64,000 bases of DNA from Flammeovirgaceae bacterium (GTDB lineage: Bacteria; Bacteroidota; Bacteroidia; Cytophagales; Cyclobacteriaceae): positions 1 to 64,000 of the forward strand of contig JAJTGY010000017.1 in assembly GCA_021298015.1 (NCBI GenBank). The letters are read 5' to 3'. Made by a program: the position numbers and the translations under genes. Shown one piece after another: positions 1-7,815 of this stretch. A model generated the notes under the pieces. The model was not told where the DNA came from. It was given only the letters and a program-made list of their open reading frames with translations, and did no database searches. The first letter of the stretch is position 1. Each line of letters opens with the position of its first letter.

Positions 1-176
1 TACTGTGCATCCCTTGTGGAATCACGCGTATGAAATTGACACCTTAACAGGATAAGCACCAACCGATGTCACAAGCTCGGTGAGCAATCACTGATGCAAA
101 GTACGAACATGAAAATTTACTCTCTTAACCTGTTTTACTGAACTCAAAACAAACTTGAGAACTTAAAATTATACAC

Positions 177-1097
177 ATGAAATCAAAGTCAATAATCGCA
201 GCTTTTTTAATCGTAATAGTGGCTACTGTAAGTTGTGACGAGATTAGAGGTGATCTCAACCGGGTTGACGATTTAAATACAATGGATGATCTCGCTGTTG
301 GGTTCAATCGATTACTTAGTCAGAAAGCCATTCACGATTTTATTAAGGAGGGCCTTAGGCAAAAGGATGTACAAACCGTGTTTTTAAGTTTAGTAGAACC
401 AGCAATAAGCCGCGATCAAATGGCGTTGGCCAATGATATTTCAAACAACCTGTTCAAGAGTCAAAAATCAGATAGTAAGAATAAAGAAACAGAGTACTTT
501 GCTATTTCTTCGGCAGTATCGGAAATGTCCAATTCACTAACAAGCCGGATGGAAACAGAACTGTCAATATCAGCAAATCTTAGTGAGTCACCGGATCAAG
601 TTACAGCTAGGCTCCAGTCAATCATAACCGAGTTCAGGTCAAATGTACTTTCAAATAATTCGCTGACATTTGACGAGTCGAGAGCTCTCATATCATTTGC
701 TGATTTTGAAACTGCCTCGATTCATGAGTTGGTAAATTTGGTTTATTCGATTGATTCAAGTTCGGGAGGACGAGCAAAGGGCTGGTTTCGAAATTTACTT
801 TCAGCCATTGTAACAGCCGTTGTGGCGGCAGTAGTTGTTGTGACGGTTGTGGTAACTGGGGGAGCAGCGGCCGTGGCAGCTGGAGCTTATATATCAGCCG
901 CCACTTGGGGCACTATGATAGCGGCTGGAGCTATTGTTGGAGGTGTTTATGGCGCTGCGGTCGGCTATGATCTTGCGTCAAGAGGATACTATTTTACCGA
1001 TTTTGATCCTGGGAATGTTGGTCAGGGTTTCCTTGAGTGGGAACAATGCACAGGAAACCCTGGGCACTGGGCATGTATTTTAAAATTAATACCGTGA
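177..1097 (+). CDS. Putative lipoprotein with glycine/alanine-rich hydrophobic C-terminal region, unknown function
   Basis: I do not recognise this 306-residue protein. It begins with a type II signal peptide: a Lys-containing start, a hydrophobic stretch, and a lipobox-like TVSC placing the lipidated cysteine at residue 20. Residues 21-200 are polar and probably helical. Residues about 205-275 are a long Val/Ala/Gly-rich segment with GxxxG-like spacing (for example GAIVGGVYGAAVG), resembling glycine-zipper membrane segments. The last 30 residues carry two cysteines nine residues apart (CTGNPGHWAC). An outer-membrane or periplasmic lipoprotein with a membrane-inserting tail is an inference. 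Its stop overlaps the next gene, so the two are probably cotranscribed. The region is visibly AT-richer than the genes from 1.55 kb onward. Confidence 0.7.
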   Translation: MKSKSIIAAFLIVIVATVSCDEIRGDLNRVDDLNTMDDLAVGFNRLLSQKAIHDFIKEGLRQKDVQTVFLSLVEPAISRDQMALANDISNNLFKSQKSDSKNKETEYFAISSAVSEMSNSLTSRMETELSISANLSESPDQVTARLQSIITEFRSNVLSNNSLTFDESRALISFADFETASIHELVNLVYSIDSSSGGRAKGWFRNLLSAIVTAVVAAVVVVTVVVTGGAAAVAAGAYISAATWGTMIAAGAIVGGVYGAAVGYDLASRGYYFTDFDPGNVGQGFLEWEQCTGNPGHWACILKLIP

Positions 1098-1540
1098 AGA
1101 TAAGATTAACACTGTTGATTGCCCATTCGCTGGTGTGGGTATACTGTTATCCCCAATCAAATAATGATACCCTCCAGGTAAGGCAAAAAGTGGAACTTCT
1201 GCTTGACAATGGATTTGCCATTCCTCCTTTTTCTGTTACAGGTGAAATCTACATAACGGAAAGCAATTTTATTTTTCATCCTAAGCCTTTCAACGGAAAG
1301 AGAAGATACGAGATGTATAACGACCTACTCAAGGATGTTGTTTTGGAATATCATGAGATCAAAGAAGCCCGGAAATCTTCGGCCATCTTTGGTGGCTTAC
1401 TGATAAAAACTAACGAAAGGGTTTACAAAATATCTTTTGCTTCAAAACCAAAAAAAGGAAAAGGTAAAGACCTACGTGAGACAGTAAGCTTAATTAACGA
1501 GCTTAGAAGAAATAGCAGCACAACTGAATCAAGTTACTAG
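1073..1540 (+). CDS. Small exported protein with a GRAM/PH-like pattern, unknown function
   Basis: The frame encodes a short exported protein. I chose the ATG at 1073, which gives 155 residues and a signal peptide ending near YCYPQS. A GTG at 1094, overlapping the previous stop as GTGA, is an equally good start, and a GTG at 1037 is also possible. After the signal, alternating strands and a final helix (GEIYITESNFIFHP, then KTNERVYKISF, then LRETVSLINELRR) resemble the GRAM/PH-like fold used for lipid or membrane binding. This is a pattern-level inference without a family match. It is translationally coupled to the lipoprotein gene, so the two products may act together at the envelope. Confidence 0.6.
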   Translation: MYFKINTVKIRLTLLIAHSLVWVYCYPQSNNDTLQVRQKVELLLDNGFAIPPFSVTGEIYITESNFIFHPKPFNGKRRYEMYNDLLKDVVLEYHEIKEARKSSAIFGGLLIKTNERVYKISFASKPKKGKGKDLRETVSLINELRRNSSTTESSY

Positions 1541-1551
1541 TCAGTCATTTT

Positions 1552-3123
1552 TTAGAAAATTACTTTTTTTGCTGCAGCCATTTCGGCACACCGTACACCA
1601 TCCATGGCGGCTGAAACAATACCACCGGCATAGCCTGCACCCTCCCCGCAAGGGAATAATTTTTTCACCTGAACGTGCTCACAACTTTCCCGGTCACGGG
1701 GTATGCGCACCGGTGAGGAGGTGCGACTCTCTACGCCCACCAGATTGGCTTCGTGGGTAAAGTACCCCTTCATCTTCTTACCGAAGGCAGGCAAAGCTTC
1801 GCGCAAGGCCTGAGAGACAAATCTCGGCAATACCTCGGCCAAATCAGTAGCAAGTAAACCCGGCTGATAGGACGTATCACATAAATCCGTTGATACTTTG
1901 CCCCGTACAAAATCATCCATTCGTTGTGCCGGTGCGGTTTGCTTGCCGCCAGCAGCCAGACAGGCCCGCTGTTCCACCTCGGCCTGAAAGTGCATTCCGG
2001 CTAAAGGCCCGAACTTTTGATAGCTGGCAAAGTCGCGTTCTTCTACGGCTACCACAATGCCCGAATTGGCAAAACGCGAATCGCGCCTGGAGGGGCTCAT
2101 GCCATTCACCACCACTTCGCCCGGAGAGGTTGCGGCCGGTACGATGAATCCACCCGGGCACATGCAGAATGAGAATACCCCGCGCTGTTGCCCACCTGTT
2201 TTCGCCTGATGGACCAGGGAATACGAAGCTGCCGGCAAATAATCGCCCCGGCTTCCGGTGCAGTGGTATTGAACCGAGTCAATCAGCGACTGAGCATGTT
2301 CAATGCGAATGCCGAGAGCAAAAGGTTTGGCCTCCAGGTACACGTTTCGGTTCTGCAACAACTGAAAAATATCCCGGGCCGAATGGCCAGTCGCCAGTAT
2401 GCAGGCGTCAGCTGAAATCCATTCCCCCGATTGAAGTTGAACCGACTTCCACTCGCCATCCTGAATTTGTATGTCCGTCACCCGGGTGTTGAAATGGATC
2501 TCGCCACCCGCCTGGATGATGGATTGCCGAAGTTCAGCCACGAGTTTCGGAAGCTTATTGGTTCCGATATGCGGATGAGCATCAAACAAAATATCCGGTT
2601 TGGCTCCATGGGCCACCAGTGTCTGCAAGATGCGATCGATACTGCCGCGCTTGTGCGATCGTGTGTAGAGCTTTCCATCGGAGTACGTGCCGGCACCGCC
2701 CTCGCCAAAGCAATAGTTACTGTCGGGGTGTACCACGTGATCTTTGTTAATGGCGGCAATATCGCGCCTGCGCGCCTGCACGTCCTTGCCACGTTCCAAC
2801 ACAATAGGTTTCACCCCTAATTCAATGAGCCGCAAAGCGGCAAACAAACCGGCAGGGCCGGAACCGATGATGATCACGCGATGCGAAGAATGGTGAACAG
2901 CCGGATAGTCGCGAATGAACTGCTGCGGCTCATAGGCCGAAGCTTCGACCAGATCGACCAAAAAGTTAACCATGACTTTACGCCCGCGGGCATCAATGGA
3001 GCGTCTGCGGGGTATGACGACAACGGGATTGTTGAGGTCGAGCTTTTTTCGCGCGAACTCCTGAAACCGGAGTTCATCAAACGCCTCTTCGGGCGGAAGC
3101 GATATTTCAACAGACTGTTTCAA
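1552..3123 (-). CDS. FAD-dependent dehydrogenase, COG2509 family
   Basis: This 523-residue flavoprotein has a helical N-terminal region of about 80 residues, then an FAD-binding Rossmann motif GSGPAG at residues 87-92 with the ribose-binding acidic residue E110. The family signature CFGEGGAGTYSDGKL is at 138-152, and a second nucleotide-contact ATGHSARD lies near 245. The length and motif order match the COG2509 FAD-dependent dehydrogenases. These are widespread in bacteria and some plants, but their substrate is not established. The gene is monocistronic. Its start is supported by a TAnnTTTG box 33 bases upstream. It converges with the small plus-strand gene ending at 1540. Confidence 0.9.
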   Translation of the reverse strand: MKQSVEISLPPEEAFDELRFQEFARKKLDLNNPVVVIPRRRSIDARGRKVMVNFLVDLVEASAYEPQQFIRDYPAVHHSSHRVIIIGSGPAGLFAALRLIELGVKPIVLERGKDVQARRRDIAAINKDHVVHPDSNYCFGEGGAGTYSDGKLYTRSHKRGSIDRILQTLVAHGAKPDILFDAHPHIGTNKLPKLVAELRQSIIQAGGEIHFNTRVTDIQIQDGEWKSVQLQSGEWISADACILATGHSARDIFQLLQNRNVYLEAKPFALGIRIEHAQSLIDSVQYHCTGSRGDYLPAASYSLVHQAKTGGQQRGVFSFCMCPGGFIVPAATSPGEVVVNGMSPSRRDSRFANSGIVVAVEERDFASYQKFGPLAGMHFQAEVEQRACLAAGGKQTAPAQRMDDFVRGKVSTDLCDTSYQPGLLATDLAEVLPRFVSQALREALPAFGKKMKGYFTHEANLVGVESRTSSPVRIPRDRESCEHVQVKKLFPCGEGAGYAGGIVSAAMDGVRCAEMAAAKKVIF

Positions 3124-3155
3124 GACGAAAGGTGTTTATCCTTTAAGTCGACAGG

Positions 3156-3163
3156 CAAAGGTA
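3156..3163 (-). promoter_or_regulatory. Candidate Bacteroidota -7 box (TAccTTTG) for the COG2509 gene
   Basis: On the minus strand the sequence reads TACCTTTG, an exact match to the TAnnTTTG -7 element known for Bacteroidota primary sigma factors, 33 bases before the ATG at 3123. I do not see a clean TTTG -33 element at the usual spacing. Confidence 0.4.
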
Positions 3164-3212
3164 CAGGAAGGGTTTAATGAAAAAAACTGAGCGTTGGGAG
3201 GATGAGGGGCCA

Positions 3213-5024
3213 TCAGCGCCTGCGGCCATCGAAAGAAAACGAATAGCCGAGATTCAGACCAAATCGCAGTCCGTGCGCAAAGCTGTCCTGATTAACACTG
3301 TTGAAGGCACTCTCGGTCAGTGGGTCGGCCTCAAAGATCCGGTAACCGGCCGAGCATCCAACGAATGCGTCCATGGTAAATCCATCACCATCGTTTCGTT
3401 GCATCAGGCGGGCACCCAGGTACAGCGCATATTCAAACGTTTGCTCCGATGCGCTGACCGTAATCAGAGGCGATTGCGGAAGAAACTGGATGTTGGAAAA
3501 ATAACTTTGGTTGGTGAACACTACGCCATGGGCGAAATACCACATACCCGTGCGCAAGGGGTTATAGAACTTCTGCTTAATGGAAATGGAGTACCCGCGC
3601 TTATACACTTCGTCCTGCGGAAGTTGTAAATCAGGCGTGAAGAACGGATCGCGAAGACCGATAAACTCGAATTCATGCCCGAGGCGTTCCTCATTATAAA
3701 ACTCAACACCAAACGGCATTTGTCCGAGGAACATCATAAACGGGTTGGTCTCTAATATCACCCCGCGGTACTCCGGGTACCGGGGGCGGAAATAGGTGAA
3801 GCCGGTTCGTTTGCTAGCGGACCGCGCAGCAGGCGGTGCGGTTTTCTTCCGGGCCAGTGTACTGATGGCATCGGCTAATTCCTGATCTTCCACCGGTTTG
3901 TAATATCCGCTCAGGCGGCCGTCCTGCTCATACAACTCCCACGTGCCCACACGCACATTATCTTCCATCTGTCCCTTGGTTTGCAATGTCCCCGAGGGAT
4001 AATACCCGCTGTACGTTCCCTTTCCATTTTCAAAATCACACTCCCCTTCCAGTTTTCCATCTTCATAATAATACTGCCACTTGCCCTCGTTGTGTTCGCG
4101 GCTGATCATACCCTTGAGGCGCAACTTGCCGCTGGAATAGTACTCGCGGTACTCGCCCATACCCTGGTTATACTTGATCTCGCCTTTCAGTGTGCCGTTG
4201 GGGTTTTTCATCGACCAGTAGCCTGCGCGTTGACCCGATGCATATTCTCCGGAAGCACTGACGTTGCCATCTTCATGGTAATACGTCCACAATCCATCGG
4301 GCTCATCATTCGTATATCGTCCTTCGCTGGCCACACGACCAGAGGGATGATACGTTTTCCAGAGTCCGTTTTTCTTATTGTTCTCGTAGTCACCTTCACG
4401 CTGCAACACCCCGTTGCCATCGTAAAACCGCCAATGCCCCACCTGTTGTACACCTGATTTCGGGCCTTCGGCAATCACTTTACCGGCATGATCAAATTCC
4501 GTGTATCGTCCGTGATCATCCACGTATTCGATTTGGCCGCGCAGGTCGCCATCTTCATAAAACGTCTTCCATAAACCGGTTCGCTTATTCTTGGTGTAGG
4601 TACCCGTCTCTTTCAGCTTGCCGCTTTCGTAAAAAATCTTCCACTCCCCTTCCCGGTTGCGGTCATTGATGTTTCCCTCCATGCTTTTCTGGCCATTCTC
4701 GTAAAAAAATTCCCACAAGCCGTAGTTCGAATTCTGCCGAAGTATTCCACGCATGCGCAGATTGCCCGTTTCGTAGTAAAACTCCCAGACACCGGTTGTC
4801 TCGTTATTGACGAACTGACCTTTTGATTCAATGGCCCCATTTAGAAAATAGCTGATGTAGCGGCCCTGCAAAATGTTGCTGACCGTATCGCGCACCTGAA
4901 AAATCTCTTTGATATTTTTCTTCTCCTTGTCGTGATAGGTGTAGCGGGTAACGCCCTGACCAAACACCGTCAACGCCAAAAAAAACACTCCGAAAAAAAG
5001 GTAAAGTCTATTCATCGACTTCAA
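3213..5024 (-). CDS. Exported MORN/YwqK-type repeat protein with C-terminal beta-rich domain
   Basis: The 603-residue protein has a signal peptide (hydrophobic residues 5-22, ending in FGQG) and then about fourteen tandem 22-24-residue repeats covering residues 40-385. Each repeat has the form G.W.fYyedG.l...G.y.nnkrtGlW. This is the MORN_2 / YwqK pattern. After a Lys/Arg-rich linker (390-410), residues 415-603 are rich in alternating aromatic strands (FMMFLGQMPFGVEFY, later GLNLGYSFSF), like small outer-membrane beta-barrel domains. Databases often call such repeats antitoxin-like, but nothing here suggests a toxin-antitoxin role. A surface or periplasmic role is inferred. Its start lies just beyond the stop of the DUF4276 gene, so it may be read through from the cassette upstream. 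Confidence 0.8.
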   Translation of the reverse strand: MKSMNRLYLFFGVFFLALTVFGQGVTRYTYHDKEKKNIKEIFQVRDTVSNILQGRYISYFLNGAIESKGQFVNNETTGVWEFYYETGNLRMRGILRQNSNYGLWEFFYENGQKSMEGNINDRNREGEWKIFYESGKLKETGTYTKNKRTGLWKTFYEDGDLRGQIEYVDDHGRYTEFDHAGKVIAEGPKSGVQQVGHWRFYDGNGVLQREGDYENNKKNGLWKTYHPSGRVASEGRYTNDEPDGLWTYYHEDGNVSASGEYASGQRAGYWSMKNPNGTLKGEIKYNQGMGEYREYYSSGKLRLKGMISREHNEGKWQYYYEDGKLEGECDFENGKGTYSGYYPSGTLQTKGQMEDNVRVGTWELYEQDGRLSGYYKPVEDQELADAISTLARKKTAPPAARSASKRTGFTYFRPRYPEYRGVILETNPFMMFLGQMPFGVEFYNEERLGHEFEFIGLRDPFFTPDLQLPQDEVYKRGYSISIKQKFYNPLRTGMWYFAHGVVFTNQSYFSNIQFLPQSPLITVSASEQTFEYALYLGARLMQRNDGDGFTMDAFVGCSAGYRIFEADPLTESAFNSVNQDSFAHGLRFGLNLGYSFSFDGRRR

Positions 5025-5025
5025 A

Positions 5026-5592
5026 TCATTGCCGTTCCAAAAACTTCAGCAATCCAGAAACAAAATGCTGAAAACTTTCTGATGTACAACTGTGGATGTC
5101 AATTAGCTCACCCATCTGTCTGGAAGCATGACTTTTTGTAAAATTGGTGGTCAGCCTCCCCAGTTCTTGTGCCCCAAACAAAGCATCGGGGACCCGATAC
5201 TTGGCGCGACCCCTTATCGGCAGCCTGATTAAGTCTGGATATACCCTTTCGAGCGCGTTCAAATCACCAAAATACCAAGACTCAAGTTCCCTGCATACAA
5301 TTCGAACTTGTGTATTAACCGGCCCGGAACAAAGTCCGGAAAGCTCATCTTTAAGCGAACGGCAATCGTTCGAGTCCTGATCATGGACCACCAAAACCAT
5401 AACAGGGTAACCAAAATACTGATAGGCTTTGAGCTTTCTGGGCAACGATTTCCTTAAATGATCTTTTCCCTCGTGGGGACGAATAAAACAATTGACATCC
5501 AGATAATAGTCGGCAGGTAAAATTCTTGGCAGAAGTCCTCTCAAAAAATTTTCCATCGAAATCTCTTCCGTCAAAATTTCAAGTCGAATCAT
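5026..5592 (-). CDS. DUF4276 family protein, TOPRIM-like putative nuclease
   Basis: This 188-residue protein matches the DUF4276 pattern. A conserved acidic start (ILTEEISMENFL, E9/E10), a middle DxD-type motif VVHDQDSND (D71, D73, D76) and a CRELESWYFGD motif near residues 108-118 are all present. The Glu followed by DxD on separate strands is the metal-binding layout of TOPRIM nucleases and primases. The gene follows the AAA ATPase by only three bases. ATPase-TOPRIM pairs such as OLD/Gabija and PARIS are established anti-phage systems, so a nuclease effector activated by the ATPase is a reasonable inference. Activity and target are not shown by the sequence. Confidence 0.8.
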   Translation of the reverse strand: MIRLEILTEEISMENFLRGLLPRILPADYYLDVNCFIRPHEGKDHLRKSLPRKLKAYQYFGYPVMVLVVHDQDSNDCRSLKDELSGLCSGPVNTQVRIVCRELESWYFGDLNALERVYPDLIRLPIRGRAKYRVPDALFGAQELGRLTTNFTKSHASRQMGELIDIHSCTSESFQHFVSGLLKFLERQ

Positions 5593-5595
5593 CCG

Positions 5596-6780
5596 TCAAC
5601 GAGGGTTACTTCCCGTAAAATAGTTTTCTTTCCAAAGGTAGCCCAGCTTCTCACCCTGATTGAACATTGCACTAATTTCAGCATGGTTAGAGGCCCTTTC
5701 TATGGTAGTGTATCCCTTTGATTTCACCAACCAAAAAGCTTCCTCTGGGTTTGCCCCATTTAGTAAGTCTGGTGAGTGAGAAGATACAAAAACTTGGCCG
5801 CCACGTTTGGCGTATAAACGAAACTCGTCCAACAACTCCGTTAATAGACTCGGATACAGCTGATTCTCCGGTTCTTCAATGCATAACAGCGGATGAGGGT
5901 TCGGATCATGCAATAACAACAAATAGGCAAACATCTTGATGGTTCCATCAGAAACATAACTAGCGATAAATGGATCCTTGAATGAACCGTCCTGAAACCT
6001 TAGAACAATTCGACCATCAACTGTTGCAGCCGCACTCACGTCTTTCACCCCTGGCACTCTCTTCTTCATTTTGTCGAGCACGGTGTTAAAAATGTCATTG
6101 TGGTTTTCATAGACATATTGCGCAACCAACGGCAGATTTTCTCCAGTTGGAGACAAATGTTCAGCATATCCAGCTTCACGACTTGGCCGCGCCTCTGCAA
6201 TGTGAAAATCCGACACGTGCCAATTCTCGATAAAATTACGAAATGCGCTCGCTGCCTTAAAACGCTCGAATTGACCCAAACCCTTGATTGCCAAGATATC
6301 AGAAGAGCCAAGACGCTGCTCCTCTCTAGTTAATTCTTCATCAGGCTTATCAAAGTCCTCTTCGTTGTTAATTGCGTAGCCTACGCCCTTGGAAAAATCA
6401 AGAAAATGGTAAGGTGATCCATATGCCCCCCGCTTATACCTTAATATCTCTCGATCAACAAATGGTCTACCATTCTCCTCTCCAATCTCCAATCTATACG
6501 TGACTAGCCGCTCCTTATCGGCAACAACAAGTCTGAATTGGAGTTCAAATTCGATTAAGCCGGTTTGACCTCGACTGATAACCTCCCTAAAACCACCGCG
6601 CTTTGCAAGTGCCTGTCTGATATTATTCTTGAGAGCATCACTTAAGAATCCAAAGGCATCAAAAAGAGTTGATTTTCCAACCCCGTTTGCGCCAACAAAT
6701 ATTGCTAAGTCTGGCAACTGGATCAGCTCAAGGTTTTGAAATGCCTTATAATTTTTTAGTTTGATACTTTCTATTTTCAT
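5596..6780 (-). CDS. AAA family (ABC/SMC-like) ATPase, partner of DUF4276
   Basis: The 394-residue ATPase has Walker A GANGVGKST at residues 30-38, a signature-like segment VSDGTIKMFAYL at 276-287, Walker B LLCIEEPEN at 298-306 and a switch histidine in SSHSP at 333-337. This is the architecture of RecF/OLD-type ATPases (AAA_15/AAA_21), without a coiled-coil insert long enough for an SMC. It has no TOPRIM domain of its own; that function is supplied by the DUF4276 gene three bases downstream. The pair sits between the tryptophan dioxygenase stop (nine-base gap) and the MORN gene. Single lines I counted here (42-48% GC) are somewhat poorer than the dioxygenase line I counted (52%). The pairing suggests a sensor-ATPase in an anti-phage module, which is inference. 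Confidence 0.85.
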   Translation of the reverse strand: MKIESIKLKNYKAFQNLELIQLPDLAIFVGANGVGKSTLFDAFGFLSDALKNNIRQALAKRGGFREVISRGQTGLIEFELQFRLVVADKERLVTYRLEIGEENGRPFVDREILRYKRGAYGSPYHFLDFSKGVGYAINNEEDFDKPDEELTREEQRLGSSDILAIKGLGQFERFKAASAFRNFIENWHVSDFHIAEARPSREAGYAEHLSPTGENLPLVAQYVYENHNDIFNTVLDKMKKRVPGVKDVSAAATVDGRIVLRFQDGSFKDPFIASYVSDGTIKMFAYLLLLHDPNPHPLLCIEEPENQLYPSLLTELLDEFRLYAKRGGQVFVSSHSPDLLNGANPEEAFWLVKSKGYTTIERASNHAEISAMFNQGEKLGYLWKENYFTGSNPR

Positions 6781-6789
6781 TGCTGAAGC

Positions 6790-7758
6790 TTAAATATTTT
6801 CAATATTAGTTTTGAGCGCGTTTAACACCGCACGCTTTCCCCATTCTTCCTTTTCCTGTTCGGTCCACAGTTCCGGAAAGAACATGATCTTTTGAAAACG
6901 AGGCGGCAAGTACTTCTGCCAATTGGTTCCCCCTGTGGCCTTAATGTCCTCCGGATCGCGCTGCAAATAATGGCCGGCCGATTTCAAGTGAGCCAACGGC
7001 CAATATACATTGGCCAGTAAATCAAACTCGCGAAGGCGTTGCTTTATGGCTTCATGGCCGGCAAATTTGCGCTGGTACAGGCTTAACAAATTGCAATGGC
7101 GGTAGCGCAGGGCCAGCTCGCGAAACTGCCCCATGTACTTCTTCTCAAATTGTTTCAATGTAAGCGTTTTCGCACCGGTGGCCAGCTCGGTTGCTCCACT
7201 GCGCCAGTACAACTTCTCCAACTGTTGATCGATGTCACTGTATTCGGTCAACCCCGGCCGGTCATGTATGTTCACGAGATTGATAACATCAGTGGAACAA
7301 AATTCAATCATGCGGTACTGGCCGGATTGAAACCCGCTGGCCGGCAGCAACGACATGCGGAACTTGAGGAACTGCTCGCGCTCCATGCCCACAATCATGA
7401 TCTCAAATGAATCTTCCAGGTGCTGAAAATACCGGATCACCCGGTCCAGGCGCGCCACAAAAAAGCTATCGGTCAACTGTGGATGGTGGCAGATCTGTTC
7501 CAATTCGGAAAGCACCAGATTAAAATACAGTTCCGTAATCTGGTGGTAAATGATAAACACCTTCTCATCCGGGAAACTGGTCTTTGGATTTTGGAGACTG
7601 AGTAACGTATCCAGATGGATGTAGTCCCAATACGTGAGGTAATCGGCATACAGTAAGCCATCCAGGTAGCTGGGCATGTCCTGGCCCATGGCAGCATATT
7701 TTTGTTGAAGCTTTTCCAGTAGGTCGGTCAGGCGCTGATCAGATGCAGAATGGCTCAT
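6790..7758 (-). CDS. kynA: Tryptophan 2,3-dioxygenase
   Basis: The protein cleaves the indole ring of L-tryptophan to N-formylkynurenine, the first step of the kynurenine pathway, using cytosolic haem. Its 322 residues fit the bacterial family. Family features seen are the helix around FIIYHQITELYFNLVLSELEQ (the His here contacts substrate), the FQSGQYRMIEFC segment that matches the conserved S/GxQFR region, and the C-terminal ATGGTNWQKYLP that corresponds to the TGGSSGYxYL substrate loop. The proximal haem histidine is probably the one in SAGHYLQR. It is divergently transcribed from glutaryl-CoA dehydrogenase across 57 bases with two facing promoter boxes, consistent with shared control of amino-acid catabolism. 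Confidence 0.9.
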   Translation of the reverse strand: MSHSASDQRLTDLLEKLQQKYAAMGQDMPSYLDGLLYADYLTYWDYIHLDTLLSLQNPKTSFPDEKVFIIYHQITELYFNLVLSELEQICHHPQLTDSFFVARLDRVIRYFQHLEDSFEIMIVGMEREQFLKFRMSLLPASGFQSGQYRMIEFCSTDVINLVNIHDRPGLTEYSDIDQQLEKLYWRSGATELATGAKTLTLKQFEKKYMGQFRELALRYRHCNLLSLYQRKFAGHEAIKQRLREFDLLANVYWPLAHLKSAGHYLQRDPEDIKATGGTNWQKYLPPRFQKIMFFPELWTEQEKEEWGKRAVLNALKTNIENI

Positions 7759-7777
7759 AGAATTTAGGATTCCTGTG

Positions 7778-7785
7778 TACCTTTG
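7778..7785 (+). promoter_or_regulatory. Candidate -7 box (TAccTTTG) for glutaryl-CoA dehydrogenase
   Basis: TACCTTTG lies 31 bases before the ATG at 7816. Because the box covers the TTG at 7783, it argues against that upstream start codon. Confidence 0.4.
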
Positions 7786-7795
7786 AACCCTCGAA

Positions 7796-7803
7796 CAAAG
7801 ATA
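7796..7803 (-). promoter_or_regulatory. Candidate -7 box (TAtcTTTG) for tryptophan 2,3-dioxygenase
   Basis: On the minus strand the sequence reads TATCTTTG, 38 bases before the ATG at 7758. It faces the plus-strand box at 7778, so the two promoters overlap in this divergent gap. Confidence 0.4.
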
Positions 7804-7815
7804 AACAAAACGATT

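Noticed and set aside
2-52. Short open stretch at the left edge ending TAA, possibly the tail of a gene outside the window
   Set aside because: Only 16 residues (ending YEIDTLTG) are visible and two other frames are equally plausible. Positions 1-176 hold nothing I can support.
1037-1072. Upstream GTG start for the small exported protein
   Set aside because: It would put a polar Met-His-Arg-rich extension before the signal peptide and deepen the overlap with the lipoprotein gene.
3213-5024. Toxin-antitoxin label for the YwqK repeat protein
   Set aside because: The repeats occur in an exported protein, and no toxin gene lies beside it.
5026-6780. Naming the ATPase/DUF4276 pair as PARIS or Gabija
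   Set aside because: The effector is neither DUF4435 nor a UvrD-like helicase, so only the general ATPase-TOPRIM logic is shared.
7783-7815. TTG start adding 11 residues to glutaryl-CoA dehydrogenase
   Set aside because: It overlaps an exact TAnnTTTG promoter box, and the ATG at 7816 gives a normal N-terminus.
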